A DNA stretch of 64,000 bases from Streptomyces sp. NBC_01754 (GTDB lineage: Bacteria > Actinomycetota > Actinomycetes > Streptomycetales > Streptomycetaceae): NCBI RefSeq assembly GCF_035918015.1, contig NZ_CP109132.1, positions 7,254,001-7,318,000 on the forward strand, given 5' to 3'. Below the pieces are notes generated by a model that was not told where the DNA came from, ran no database searches, and saw nothing but the letters and a program-made list of their open reading frames with translations. Below are positions 1 through 7,438 of this stretch, in pieces. The position numbers and the translations under genes were made by a program. The stretch's first letter is position 1. Every line of letters begins with the position of its first letter.

Positions 1-575
1 GCGTACTCGACGGCGATCGCGACCAGCCAGGGCAGCAGCATCAACACGGCGAACCGGGTGAAGGACAGCCCGGTGGCGGTGAACGCGAGCAGATTCGTGA
101 GGTTCGAGACCGGCAGCAGCAGGGACGCCGTGTTGGACAGGTGGGCACTGGCGTACACATGCGGTTTCGGCCGCACTCCCATCCGGGCGGCCGTCGCGAA
201 GATCACCGGGGTGAGCAGGACCACGGTGGCGTCCAGGCTCAGGGCCGCGGTGATCGCCGAGGCGAGCACGAAGACCGAGCCCAGCAGCCGCGAGGGACTC
301 GTGCCGGCCCAGCGGGCCATCCAGCCACCACAGGCGCGGAAGAGTCCCTCGTCCGCACAGAGCCGGGCCAGGACGAGGACGGCCGCGAGGAACCCGATCA
401 CCGGTCCCAGCCGGCCTGCCTCCTCGCGCACGTGTGCCCACGGAATGGCGCCGGACAGGACGACCACCGCGGCAGCCGGTACCGCGAACGCCGCTTCGGG
501 CAGACGGAACGGCCGCACCACGGCGCAGACCAGTACCAGGCCGAGCATGGCCACGGACAGGAACTCGCTGATCAT
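1..575 (-). CDS. ArsB/NhaD-type ion permease, 3' end outside window
   Basis: Reading leftward from an ATG at 573-575, an open frame runs off the left edge, so about 191 N-terminal residues are visible. They are strongly hydrophobic, with several membrane spans. The segment with SLDATVVLLTPV at about residue 117 and a later LSNTASLLLPVSN stretch match the paired pore motifs of the ArsB/NhaD/SLC13-like ion transporter superfamily. Members export arsenite or move anions or sodium; the substrate cannot be decided from half a protein, and no arsR or arsC is visible nearby. No strong ribosome site precedes the ATG, so the start is tentative. Confidence 0.7.
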   Translation of the reverse strand, partial: MISEFLSVAMLGLVLVCAVVRPFRLPEAAFAVPAAAVVVLSGAIPWAHVREEAGRLGPVIGFLAAVLVLARLCADEGLFRACGGWMARWAGTSPSRLLGSVFVLASAITAALSLDATVVLLTPVIFATAARMGVRPKPHVYASAHLSNTASLLLPVSNLTNLLAFTATGLSFTRFAVLMLLPWLVAIAVEY

Positions 576-723
576 GCCGTGATGATCCCCGACCCCGGAG
601 GGCGCGGGGCTTCTCGGAGCGTCCGGAGCGACGGCGTGGCGCCGGACCGGCCCAGACGGCGACCGGTCCACCGCCCCGCGTGCTTCGCCCGCGGGGCCCC
701 GGCCGTCCCGGGCCTCCCGCCCG

Positions 724-1317
724 TCACGGGGCCAGCGAGCGCCAGATCCGGTCCGGCAGGATCCGGGCCGCCTCTTCCAGGTCCACGTCGTCGATCCCGG
801 CGAGATGGCGGCGGGCCACGCCGATGACCGGGCCGAGGACCAACGACTCGATCAACGCCAAAGGCATTCGGGCGACTTCACCCGACTCGATCCTGGGCTC
901 GACCCACTGGGCGAAGGCGGATATCCGCGCCTCCTGCGCGTCCCGGAGCTCCTGGCCCCGCCGCATGCCGTCGCGGTCGGCCAAGGGGGAGTGCAGGAAC
1001 AGGGCGGCGTCCCGGTGCTCCCGGACGAACGCCAGATAGGCCCGCACGAGAGCACGGACCCCGGTGCGAGCGGTACGGGTCCTCCGAAGGGCGGCTTCCA
1101 GCTCGCCCAGCAGCCGGCCGAGCCAGCGGTGCGTCAGCGCCGCCACGAGCCCGTCGATGCTGCCGAAGTGATGGTAGAGGCTGCCCAGGCTGACCCCGCT
1201 GGCCCGTGTGACGGCGCTGACCGTGACGCCCCGCTCGCCGTTGGCGACATAGACGCGCAGTGCCGCGTCGAGAAGCAAGTCAGCTGTGATCTCGCCGCGT
1301 TGCTGCTTGGGGCTCAT
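724..1317 (-). CDS. TetR-family transcriptional regulator
   Basis: This 197-residue protein has an N-terminal helix-turn-helix (about residues 10-56, with GVTVSAVTRASGVSLGSLYHHF) typical of TetR repressors, and a helical C-terminal ligand-binding half with no recognisable specificity. It is divergent from the receptor-like kinase gene. The 67-base gap between the two starts holds overlapping palindromes of TetR-operator size, so it probably represses itself and perhaps the kinase gene. The ligand is unknown. Confidence 0.9.
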   Translation of the reverse strand: MSPKQQRGEITADLLLDAALRVYVANGERGVTVSAVTRASGVSLGSLYHHFGSIDGLVAALTHRWLGRLLGELEAALRRTRTARTGVRALVRAYLAFVREHRDAALFLHSPLADRDGMRRGQELRDAQEARISAFAQWVEPRIESGEVARMPLALIESLVLGPVIGVARRHLAGIDDVDLEEAARILPDRIWRSLAP

Positions 1318-1345
1318 TGGAATCCCTGCTTGTTCTTGGAGTAGC

Positions 1346-1363
1346 TTTCTAGAAACTGTTTCT
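1346..1363. promoter_or_regulatory. Overlapping palindromes, probable TetR operator
   Basis: AGAAACTGTTTCT (1351-1363) is an odd-centred inverted repeat with perfect arms AGAAAC/GTTTCT. It overlaps a second perfect palindrome, TTTCTAGAAA (1346-1355). The site lies between the divergent TetR and kinase starts, about 30 bases upstream of each, where a repressor would block both promoters. Binding by the adjacent TetR is inferred. Confidence 0.5.
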
Positions 1364-1384
1364 TATCCTAACGGGGTTGATGTG

Positions 1385-3286
1385 ATGGAGCTGAGAGGGA
1401 GCGGAGCGGAGCCGCTGGAGGAGGAGGACCCGCCCCGCATCGGGCCGATTCCGCTGGCGGGCCGGCTCGGGTCCGGTGGCATGGGGCGGGTGTACCTCGG
1501 GTTCCACGAGGGCCGGTACGTCGCCGTCAAGCAGCTGCTGGCCTCCGTCGTCGGTGAGGACGAGGACTTCCTGCGCCGGTTCGGGCACGAGCTGGACAAC
1601 CTCTCCCGGCTGCCGGCGACAGCCACCGCCCCGCTGCTCGCCAGCGACCGCACCGCTCGTCCTCCGTGGTTCGCCACCGGGTACGTTCCCGGGCTGACCC
1701 TCCGGCAGGCCCTCGACCTGCACGGACGCCCACTGCCGTCACGGGCGCTCTGGTTGCTGCTGAAGGAGGCGGCCCAGGGCCTGACAGCGGTGCACGCCCT
1801 GGGCATGGTGCACCGGGACGTCAAGCCGTCCAACGTCATGCTCACCCTGGACGGCCTGACCCTCATCGACTTCGGTGTGGCCCGGGCCGCGGAGCAGAGC
1901 CGGCTGACCCGGACCGGCATGGTCGTCGGCACGCCCGCCTACATGGCTCCCGAACAGGCCGTCGCGACAGGCGGATCGCCCGGCGCGGCCGATGTGTTCG
2001 CCCTCGGTTCGGTGCTGGTGTACGCGGCGTGCCGGCGACCGCCCTTCGGAGACGACGCGGGACACGGCGTGCTGTACCGCATCGTCCACCAAGAACCCGA
2101 TCTGGAGCCGCTGCGGGGGCTGGACCCGGAACTGGCCGAGGTCGTCGAGGCATGTCTCGCCAAGGACCCCGAGGCCCGGCCCACGGCCGCCGCCTTACTC
2201 GAACGCGCCGTGGCGCACGGCCCCTTCGTCGCACCGCTGTGGCCCGATTCCGTCACCGCACTCCTGGACGAGCGGGCCGCGTTCGCCGCGGAGGTGCGGA
2301 GGGCCGACGTGCCCACCGTGCCGCTCGGTGGCGGGAAGCCCGAAAGGGAGAAGCAGTCCGGCACCGGCCCGGAGCCCGGGCGGGGCACCGGGCCCGACGC
2401 GGGCCCCGCCCTACCGCGCTCCGAGAGGCCGGGACGCCGCCGGAACCGCCTCCTGCTCGCCGTCGTCCCCGTCGTGGCCGGTGGTGTCACCCTGGCCGTC
2501 CAGTACCTGCCGTACGTCACCTCGCCGCCTCCCGGCGCGCAGGCGACACCGTCCGCCTCGGCTCCGGTGTCGGCCGGCGCGGGGCCTTCCGCCGCGGGCG
2601 CGGATCCTTCGGAGGCGGTGACACCGGACGAGTCGCCGGCGGGGGACAAGGACGGGAAGAAGGGCGGTGAGCACGGCAAGGACAAGAACGAAGACAGGGA
2701 GGAGAAGGAGAAGGGGGGAGGGACGGGCGCCTCCGCCGGTGGTTCCGGGGGCGCCTCGGCCGGCGCGCGGGAGGGTGGCGGCGCGAACGGCGGATCGAGC
2801 ACCCCGGGAGGGGGCTCAGGCACGCCCGGCGGAGGCGGCGGTGCGGGCGACGCGGGTGGCTCCGGCGTGTCCGCCGGTTCCGGTGGTTCCAGCGGCTCCG
2901 GCGGCGGTAGCCCGGCCCCGCCCGCTCCCGCCACACCCCGCTACGGCAACGGAAGCACCGGCGACTGCCTCATCGTGGTCTACGGAGCCGCGGACCACGG
3001 AAGTTGCTCGGACCCGACCGCCCGCTGGACCGTGCGCGGCAGGTCGGACGGCAGCTTCACGCTCGTCAGCGCGAAGACCGGACAGTGCCTGTACGCCAAC
3101 TTCATCGGCCAGGCGGTTTTCGCGGGGGACTGCTCGGCCTTCGGCACGAGCCGGCTGTGGCGCACGGGCTCCGGCGGCAGCCTCCACAGCGAGTTCAGCG
3201 ACGGCTGCCTCGACCTGAACATGGCCGGCGGACTGGTGACCAAGCCGTGCTCCGGGGCCGCGTCGCAACGGTGGACCAAGCGTTAG
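1385..3286 (+). CDS. Receptor-like Ser/Thr protein kinase with extracellular ricin-like domain
   Basis: The protein has about 633 residues if started at the ATG at 1385 (GGGG 7 bases upstream); GTG at 1382 is an alternative. A Hanks-type kinase domain fills the N-terminus: glycine loop GSGGMG at 30-34, catalytic lysine K49, HRDVKPSN with D145, DFG at 162-164, then an APE motif. A single membrane span lies at about 355-375. A long Gly/Ser/Pro-rich linker with a charged Lys/Glu patch follows. The last 115 residues, with paired cysteines and QRW near the end, resemble a ricin-B/CBM13 beta-trefoil. The predicted topology is cytoplasmic kinase and outside carbohydrate-binding-like sensor. Codon 271 (2195-2197) is TTA, so translation should depend on the bldA tRNA. 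Confidence 0.88.
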   Translation: MELRGSGAEPLEEEDPPRIGPIPLAGRLGSGGMGRVYLGFHEGRYVAVKQLLASVVGEDEDFLRRFGHELDNLSRLPATATAPLLASDRTARPPWFATGYVPGLTLRQALDLHGRPLPSRALWLLLKEAAQGLTAVHALGMVHRDVKPSNVMLTLDGLTLIDFGVARAAEQSRLTRTGMVVGTPAYMAPEQAVATGGSPGAADVFALGSVLVYAACRRPPFGDDAGHGVLYRIVHQEPDLEPLRGLDPELAEVVEACLAKDPEARPTAAALLERAVAHGPFVAPLWPDSVTALLDERAAFAAEVRRADVPTVPLGGGKPEREKQSGTGPEPGRGTGPDAGPALPRSERPGRRRNRLLLAVVPVVAGGVTLAVQYLPYVTSPPPGAQATPSASAPVSAGAGPSAAGADPSEAVTPDESPAGDKDGKKGGEHGKDKNEDREEKEKGGGTGASAGGSGGASAGAREGGGANGGSSTPGGGSGTPGGGGGAGDAGGSGVSAGSGGSSGSGGGSPAPPAPATPRYGNGSTGDCLIVVYGAADHGSCSDPTARWTVRGRSDGSFTLVSAKTGQCLYANFIGQAVFAGDCSAFGTSRLWRTGSGGSLHSEFSDGCLDLNMAGGLVTKPCSGAASQRWTKR

Positions 3287-3558
3287 CGGACGGTGACACC
3301 GGTGAGCCGGGCCGGTTCGCCGACCGAGCACGGTGCGCCGCGGCTCCTGTGGCCACAGCGCGCTCCCGCGGCACACACCACGGCGACGCCCGTGGTCCTG
3401 TCCCCGGCCGGACCGCCATGAAACAGTGCGTGTCCGAGGAGCGGGCCGGACCCTGACGGCGCGTCCGGTCGGGGAGCACGTGGCCGCGCACCGGACGAGG
3501 CCATGCCGCTCACGCCCGTGACGACGCGCCCCGTTCGAGGGTGCCGGGAGGTTGGACC

Positions 3559-4509
3559 ATGCACCACATCCGTGCCCGACGCGCCGTGGCGGGGGTGGCG
3601 GCCGCACTCGCCCTCGTACTGCCCGCGGCCTGCGGTGAGGGCGGTACGCGGACGTCCCCGGCCATCGCTTCCCCGGCGGCCGGAGCACCGGGTACGGCCC
3701 TGCGGGGCGCGCAGCCGACCGTTGCGGGCACCGCCGCCGCGTTCGAGGAACTCGAGGGGAAGTTCGACGCACGGCTGGGGGTGTACGCCCTCGACACCGG
3801 AACCGGACGCGAGGTGACGCACCACGCCGACGAGCGGTTCGCCTACGCGTCCACCTTCAAGGCGCTGGCCGCGGGAGCCGTGCTCCGGACGTACACGGTG
3901 AGCGGGACGGACCGGCTGATCACCTACGCGAAGGAGGACCTCGTCCCCAACTCACCCGTCACGGAGAAGCACCTCGGTGCGGGGATGACCCTGGACGCCC
4001 TGTGCGACGCCGCCGTCCGGCACAGCGACAACACCGCGGCCAACCTCCTCCTGGAACAGCTGGGCGGACCGCGGGGGCTGGACGCCATGCTGGAACAACT
4101 GGGCGACGACGACACCCACATGGAACGCCGGGAGCCCGAACTGAGCCGCTGGGACCCGGATTCCACCAGGGACACGACCACACCGCGCGCCTTCGCCGAG
4201 GATCTGCGCGCGTTCGTGCTCGGGGACGTCATGGGCGAAGCCGAACGCACCCGGCTGACGCACTGGCTGCGCACCAACACCACCGGGGACGAGGTCATCA
4301 GGGCCGGGGTGCCCCGGGGCTGGACCGTCGGAGACAAGACCGGAACCGGAATCGGCTATGGCGTCCGCAACGACATCGCCGTGCTGTGGCCGCCCGGCCG
4401 CGCCCCCGTCGTCGTCGCGATCATGTCGAACCGTGGCCGCGAGGACGACACGCACGACGACCGGCTGATCGCGGAAGCGGCGGCCGTGGTGACCGGCGCA
4501 CTCCCGTGA
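3559..4509 (+). CDS. Class A beta-lactamase (probable lipoprotein)
   Basis: A 316-residue serine beta-lactamase that hydrolyses the beta-lactam ring outside the membrane. The chosen ATG has GGGAGG 8 bases upstream. The signal peptide ends in LPAAC, a plausible lipobox. Class A motifs are present: STFK (nucleophile Ser at residue 98), SDN (156-158), an omega-loop EPELS (Glu at 192) and KTGT (260-263). The omega-loop has Ser where class A enzymes usually have Asn170 (Ambler), and position 237 is Thr. No BlaI/BlaR-type regulator lies beside it. The 3287-3558 gap upstream holds one 12-base palindrome, CTGTGGCCACAG (3347-3358), of unknown meaning. Confidence 0.92.
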   Translation: MHHIRARRAVAGVAAALALVLPAACGEGGTRTSPAIASPAAGAPGTALRGAQPTVAGTAAAFEELEGKFDARLGVYALDTGTGREVTHHADERFAYASTFKALAAGAVLRTYTVSGTDRLITYAKEDLVPNSPVTEKHLGAGMTLDALCDAAVRHSDNTAANLLLEQLGGPRGLDAMLEQLGDDDTHMERREPELSRWDPDSTRDTTTPRAFAEDLRAFVLGDVMGEAERTRLTHWLRTNTTGDEVIRAGVPRGWTVGDKTGTGIGYGVRNDIAVLWPPGRAPVVVAIMSNRGREDDTHDDRLIAEAAAVVTGALP

Positions 4510-4544
4510 CGGCGCTGCCACCGAAGCGGGCCGTCCCCGGGCCG

Positions 4545-6662
4545 TCAGCGCTCCTGAACCGGCGGCGCTCCCCGACCCCGGTGGTGGTCCCGGGCCAGGA
4601 GCGCCTCCGGCAGGGGCTCCCGGTGCACGATGTGGAGGCGGGAGACGGCCCGGGTGAGGGCCACGTACAGGCGGTGCGGCCCCCGGGGCTCGGCCCGGAC
4701 GAAGGCGGCGGGCTCGACGAGCACCACATGGTCGTACTCCAGGCCCTTCGCCGCCGACGCCGGCACCAGCGTGACGCGCGCGCCCAAGGTGTCCGGCCCC
4801 GGCGCCGGGACACCGGCCGCGGCGAGGGCGTCCCGCAGCGTCCGGATCCCGGTGTCCGCGGCGATCACGGCGATCAAGCCGGTGCGCCCGAGGGCGTCAC
4901 GGACCGCCGCGACGGTGGCGGCGCAGGTGTCGTCGGCCCGGGTGTACGCCGCCTCCCCGTCGCGGCGCAGCGACCGGCACGGCGGAACGTCCACGTCGAG
5001 GTGGGCCAGCAGGCGGTTGGCGAGTTCGGCGACCGCACCCGGAACACGGTAGCCGGTGGTCAGGGCGGTCACGTCCGCGTCCGGCCGGCCCAGGTGGTGC
5101 AGGAGTTCCGGCCACGCGCGCGCCGACCAGCACGTCGTGCCCTGGGCGAGGTCACCCAGGACGGTGAGGGAACCGAAGGGTGAGCGCCGGGCGACGGCAC
5201 GGCACTGCATGGGGGACAGGTCCTGAGCCTCGTCGATGACGATGTGCCGGTAGCCGTCCGGGCGTTCGATCAGCCCCGAGAGTTCGTCGAGGAGCACCAG
5301 ATCGGCCGCCGACCAGCGCGCCGTCCGGCGGGAGCGTGCGGCGGGCCGCAGCAGGAGCCGCTGCTCGTCCGCGTCCAGCAGTCCCCCTGCCACACCGGCG
5401 AGTGAGAACGAACCGGCCGGGGAAGCTGGGGCGGCCGGCTCGGCCAGCAGGTCCTCGAGCACCTCCTCGGGCCGTACGACGGGCCAGACGGCATCGAGCA
5501 CGGAGGTGACCGGACGGGACCGGGCGACCTTCTGCGCCCAGGTCTCGCTCCGGGGCCCCGTGCGGCTCTCGGCCCGCTGTCGCAGGGTGCGCAGGAGACG
5601 GGTGCGGACGCGCTCGCGCCCGATGGCGTAGGGAGGCTCCTCGTCCCGTACGCCGCGCACGGTCCGCTCGAGTTCGTCGGCGTCGACACGCCACCGGTAG
5701 GAGCCGTCCGGCACCGCCAGGGAGTGCGCCGCCTCCGGGCGGACCCGCGCGTACAGGGCCCGCCGCAGCACCTCCGCCATACGGATGTCGTGCTTGAGAC
5801 GGGCGGTGCCGTCGCCGTCCAACGCCGTGACGGGGTGCCGGGCGATCTCGTCCTCCAGCGTCGACTGGCGCACCCCGGTCTCGCCCAGCGTCGGCAGCAC
5901 CTCGGAGATGTACGAGAGGAAGGTGCGGTTGGGCCCGAGGATGAGCATCCCGCCGCGCCGGACGCGCTGCGGGTCGCTGTAGAGCAGATACGCGGCGCGG
6001 TGCAGCCCCACCGCGGTCTTTCCGGTGCCCGGGGCACCCTGGACGCACAGGGAGACGCCCAGGTCCGCCCGCACGAGGTCGTCCTGTTCGGGCTGGATGG
6101 TGGCCGCGATGTCCCGCATGGGCCCGATACGCGGACGTTCGATCTCGGCGGCGACGATGCCGCTCGGCCGCGTCTCCCCCGCTTCGAGGTGCTCGTCCTC
6201 CAGACCGGTCAGATCGGCGGAGTCGCCAAGGCTGCCCGGCGACCAGCCGAACCGGCGCCGCACGGAGACGGCCCTCGGGTCCTGCGGGCCGGCCTGGTAG
6301 AAGGCGCGGGCGACGGGGGCGCGCCAGTCGACGACGAGCGGTGGCGCGGCCGGATCCGGGGCGAGACGTACCCGCCCGATGTGGTAGCTCTGCCCCGCGT
6401 GGTCACCGGCGGTCGCGGCGGCGCAGAAGTCGAGTCGGCCGAAGAACAGAGGACCGGCGGGCAGCTCCCGGAGGTCCCGTGCCTGCGTGCGCAGACGGCG
6501 CCCGAGCACCTCGGCGTCGGCGCCGGACGCCGAGACGTTCTCGCCGACGACCACCTGTTCCTGCGCGTCGTCCACCAGGGCGGTGAGTGCGGCACGGCAG
6601 ACGTCGTGGTAGGCGCGTTCCTGGCTGAGGGCATCACTGAGTACTGGCTCGGAGGAAGACAT
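4545..6662 (-). CDS. HelD-like ATPase (RNA polymerase-associated), paralogue 1
   Basis: A 705-residue UvrD/Rep-like ATPase of the HelD group, which binds RNA polymerase, pushes it off DNA and in some actinobacteria protects it from rifamycins. It has the HelD N-terminus with VVDWRAPVARAFY, Walker A GAPGTGKT at about 208, LGPNRTFLSYISEVLPTLGE, Walker B VIDEAQDLSP, and a C-terminal helicase lobe with VTLVPASAAKGLEYD and YVALTRA. The ATG at 6662 is preceded by GGCGGG. It lies 32 bases downstream of a tetR gene on the same strand. A perfect inverted repeat sits just upstream, so TetR control is likely. A second HelD-like gene lies at 7439-9673. Confidence 0.88.
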   Translation of the reverse strand: MSSSEPVLSDALSQERAYHDVCRAALTALVDDAQEQVVVGENVSASGADAEVLGRRLRTQARDLRELPAGPLFFGRLDFCAAATAGDHAGQSYHIGRVRLAPDPAAPPLVVDWRAPVARAFYQAGPQDPRAVSVRRRFGWSPGSLGDSADLTGLEDEHLEAGETRPSGIVAAEIERPRIGPMRDIAATIQPEQDDLVRADLGVSLCVQGAPGTGKTAVGLHRAAYLLYSDPQRVRRGGMLILGPNRTFLSYISEVLPTLGETGVRQSTLEDEIARHPVTALDGDGTARLKHDIRMAEVLRRALYARVRPEAAHSLAVPDGSYRWRVDADELERTVRGVRDEEPPYAIGRERVRTRLLRTLRQRAESRTGPRSETWAQKVARSRPVTSVLDAVWPVVRPEEVLEDLLAEPAAPASPAGSFSLAGVAGGLLDADEQRLLLRPAARSRRTARWSAADLVLLDELSGLIERPDGYRHIVIDEAQDLSPMQCRAVARRSPFGSLTVLGDLAQGTTCWSARAWPELLHHLGRPDADVTALTTGYRVPGAVAELANRLLAHLDVDVPPCRSLRRDGEAAYTRADDTCAATVAAVRDALGRTGLIAVIAADTGIRTLRDALAAAGVPAPGPDTLGARVTLVPASAAKGLEYDHVVLVEPAAFVRAEPRGPHRLYVALTRAVSRLHIVHREPLPEALLARDHHRGRGAPPVQER

Positions 6663-6683
6663 CCCGCCACGATAATGCAACCG

Positions 6684-6699
6684 GGTAACATGTGTTACC
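6684..6699. promoter_or_regulatory. Inverted repeat, probable TetR operator upstream of the first helD-like gene
   Basis: GGTAACATGTGTTACC has perfect 6-base arms GGTAAC/GTTACC around a 4-base spacer. It covers the stop codon of the upstream tetR gene (6695-6697) and ends 22 bases before the helD-like ATG. AT-rich CATTAT between repeat and start could be a -10 element, giving a nearly leaderless transcript. Binding by the adjacent TetR is inferred from position and shape. Confidence 0.55.
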
Positions 6700-7345
6700 G
6701 GGTTTCACCCCGGGTCGGCCGAGCCAGGCCGGGCAGTCCCGCCTCCAGCCGCGCGAACGCGGACGCCGCGGCCGCCATGGCCTCGGGGAGGAGCGCGGAG
6801 GCCTCGGCGCCGTCCGTGATCCGCCGCCAGTTCTCCTGGGCGAGAACGCGGCGGACGGCGGTGATCTGCCCGGCGGCCAACCGGTCGGGCAGTGCGGGCG
6901 CCGTTCCCCCCAGAGCCTCGGCGAGCGCGTTCTCGTCCCGTTCCAGATGGGCGTACAGGCGCGCCACCAGCGACGGCGTTCCGTACAGCAGCCCGTGGAA
7001 GGCGAGCACCTCGGGCTCGTCGTTCAGCCCGGTCACGGGGTCGCGGCGTTCCAGCCCGTCCAGGAAGTGACGCCGCAGCGCCCCGAGGGGGGAGACTCCG
7101 GCCGGGCGCCGGGCGACCACCCGGCCGGCCTCCCCCTCGTGGTCGGCCAGCCGGTGCAGTACCAGGTCCTCCTTGGCCGGGAAGTACCGGAAGAGGGTCG
7201 GTTTGGAGATGTCGACCGCCGCCGCCACATCGGCGACGGTCACCCGCTCGAACCCCTGCTCCAGGAAGAGCGCGACGGCCGTGTCCGACAGCCGCCGGTA
7301 CATCTGCCGCTTCTTGCGCTCGCGCAACCCGCCCATGTCGCTCAT
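6695..7345 (-). CDS. TetR-family transcriptional regulator
   Basis: A 216-residue regulator with a TetR helix-turn-helix at about residues 15-62 (VTVADVAAAVDISKPTLFRYF) and an uncharacterised C-terminal ligand domain. The start at 7345 is one of two nearby ATGs (the other is at 7336). It lies between two HelD-like genes on the same strand and overlaps the inverted repeat that precedes the downstream one. It is a candidate repressor of at least that copy, perhaps responding to a transcription inhibitor. The inducer is a guess. Confidence 0.88.
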   Translation of the reverse strand: MSDMGGLRERKKRQMYRRLSDTAVALFLEQGFERVTVADVAAAVDISKPTLFRYFPAKEDLVLHRLADHEGEAGRVVARRPAGVSPLGALRRHFLDGLERRDPVTGLNDEPEVLAFHGLLYGTPSLVARLYAHLERDENALAEALGGTAPALPDRLAAGQITAVRRVLAQENWRRITDGAEASALLPEAMAAAASAFARLEAGLPGLARPTRGETR

Positions 7346-7438
7346 GGGCGAGAAGCGTACGCAGGGACGCGGCGCGCCGCGTACCCGCGACCCCTGGCCC
7401 GCCCGGTGCGGTCGCCGTGCCGGACAGGCCGGGGGCCC

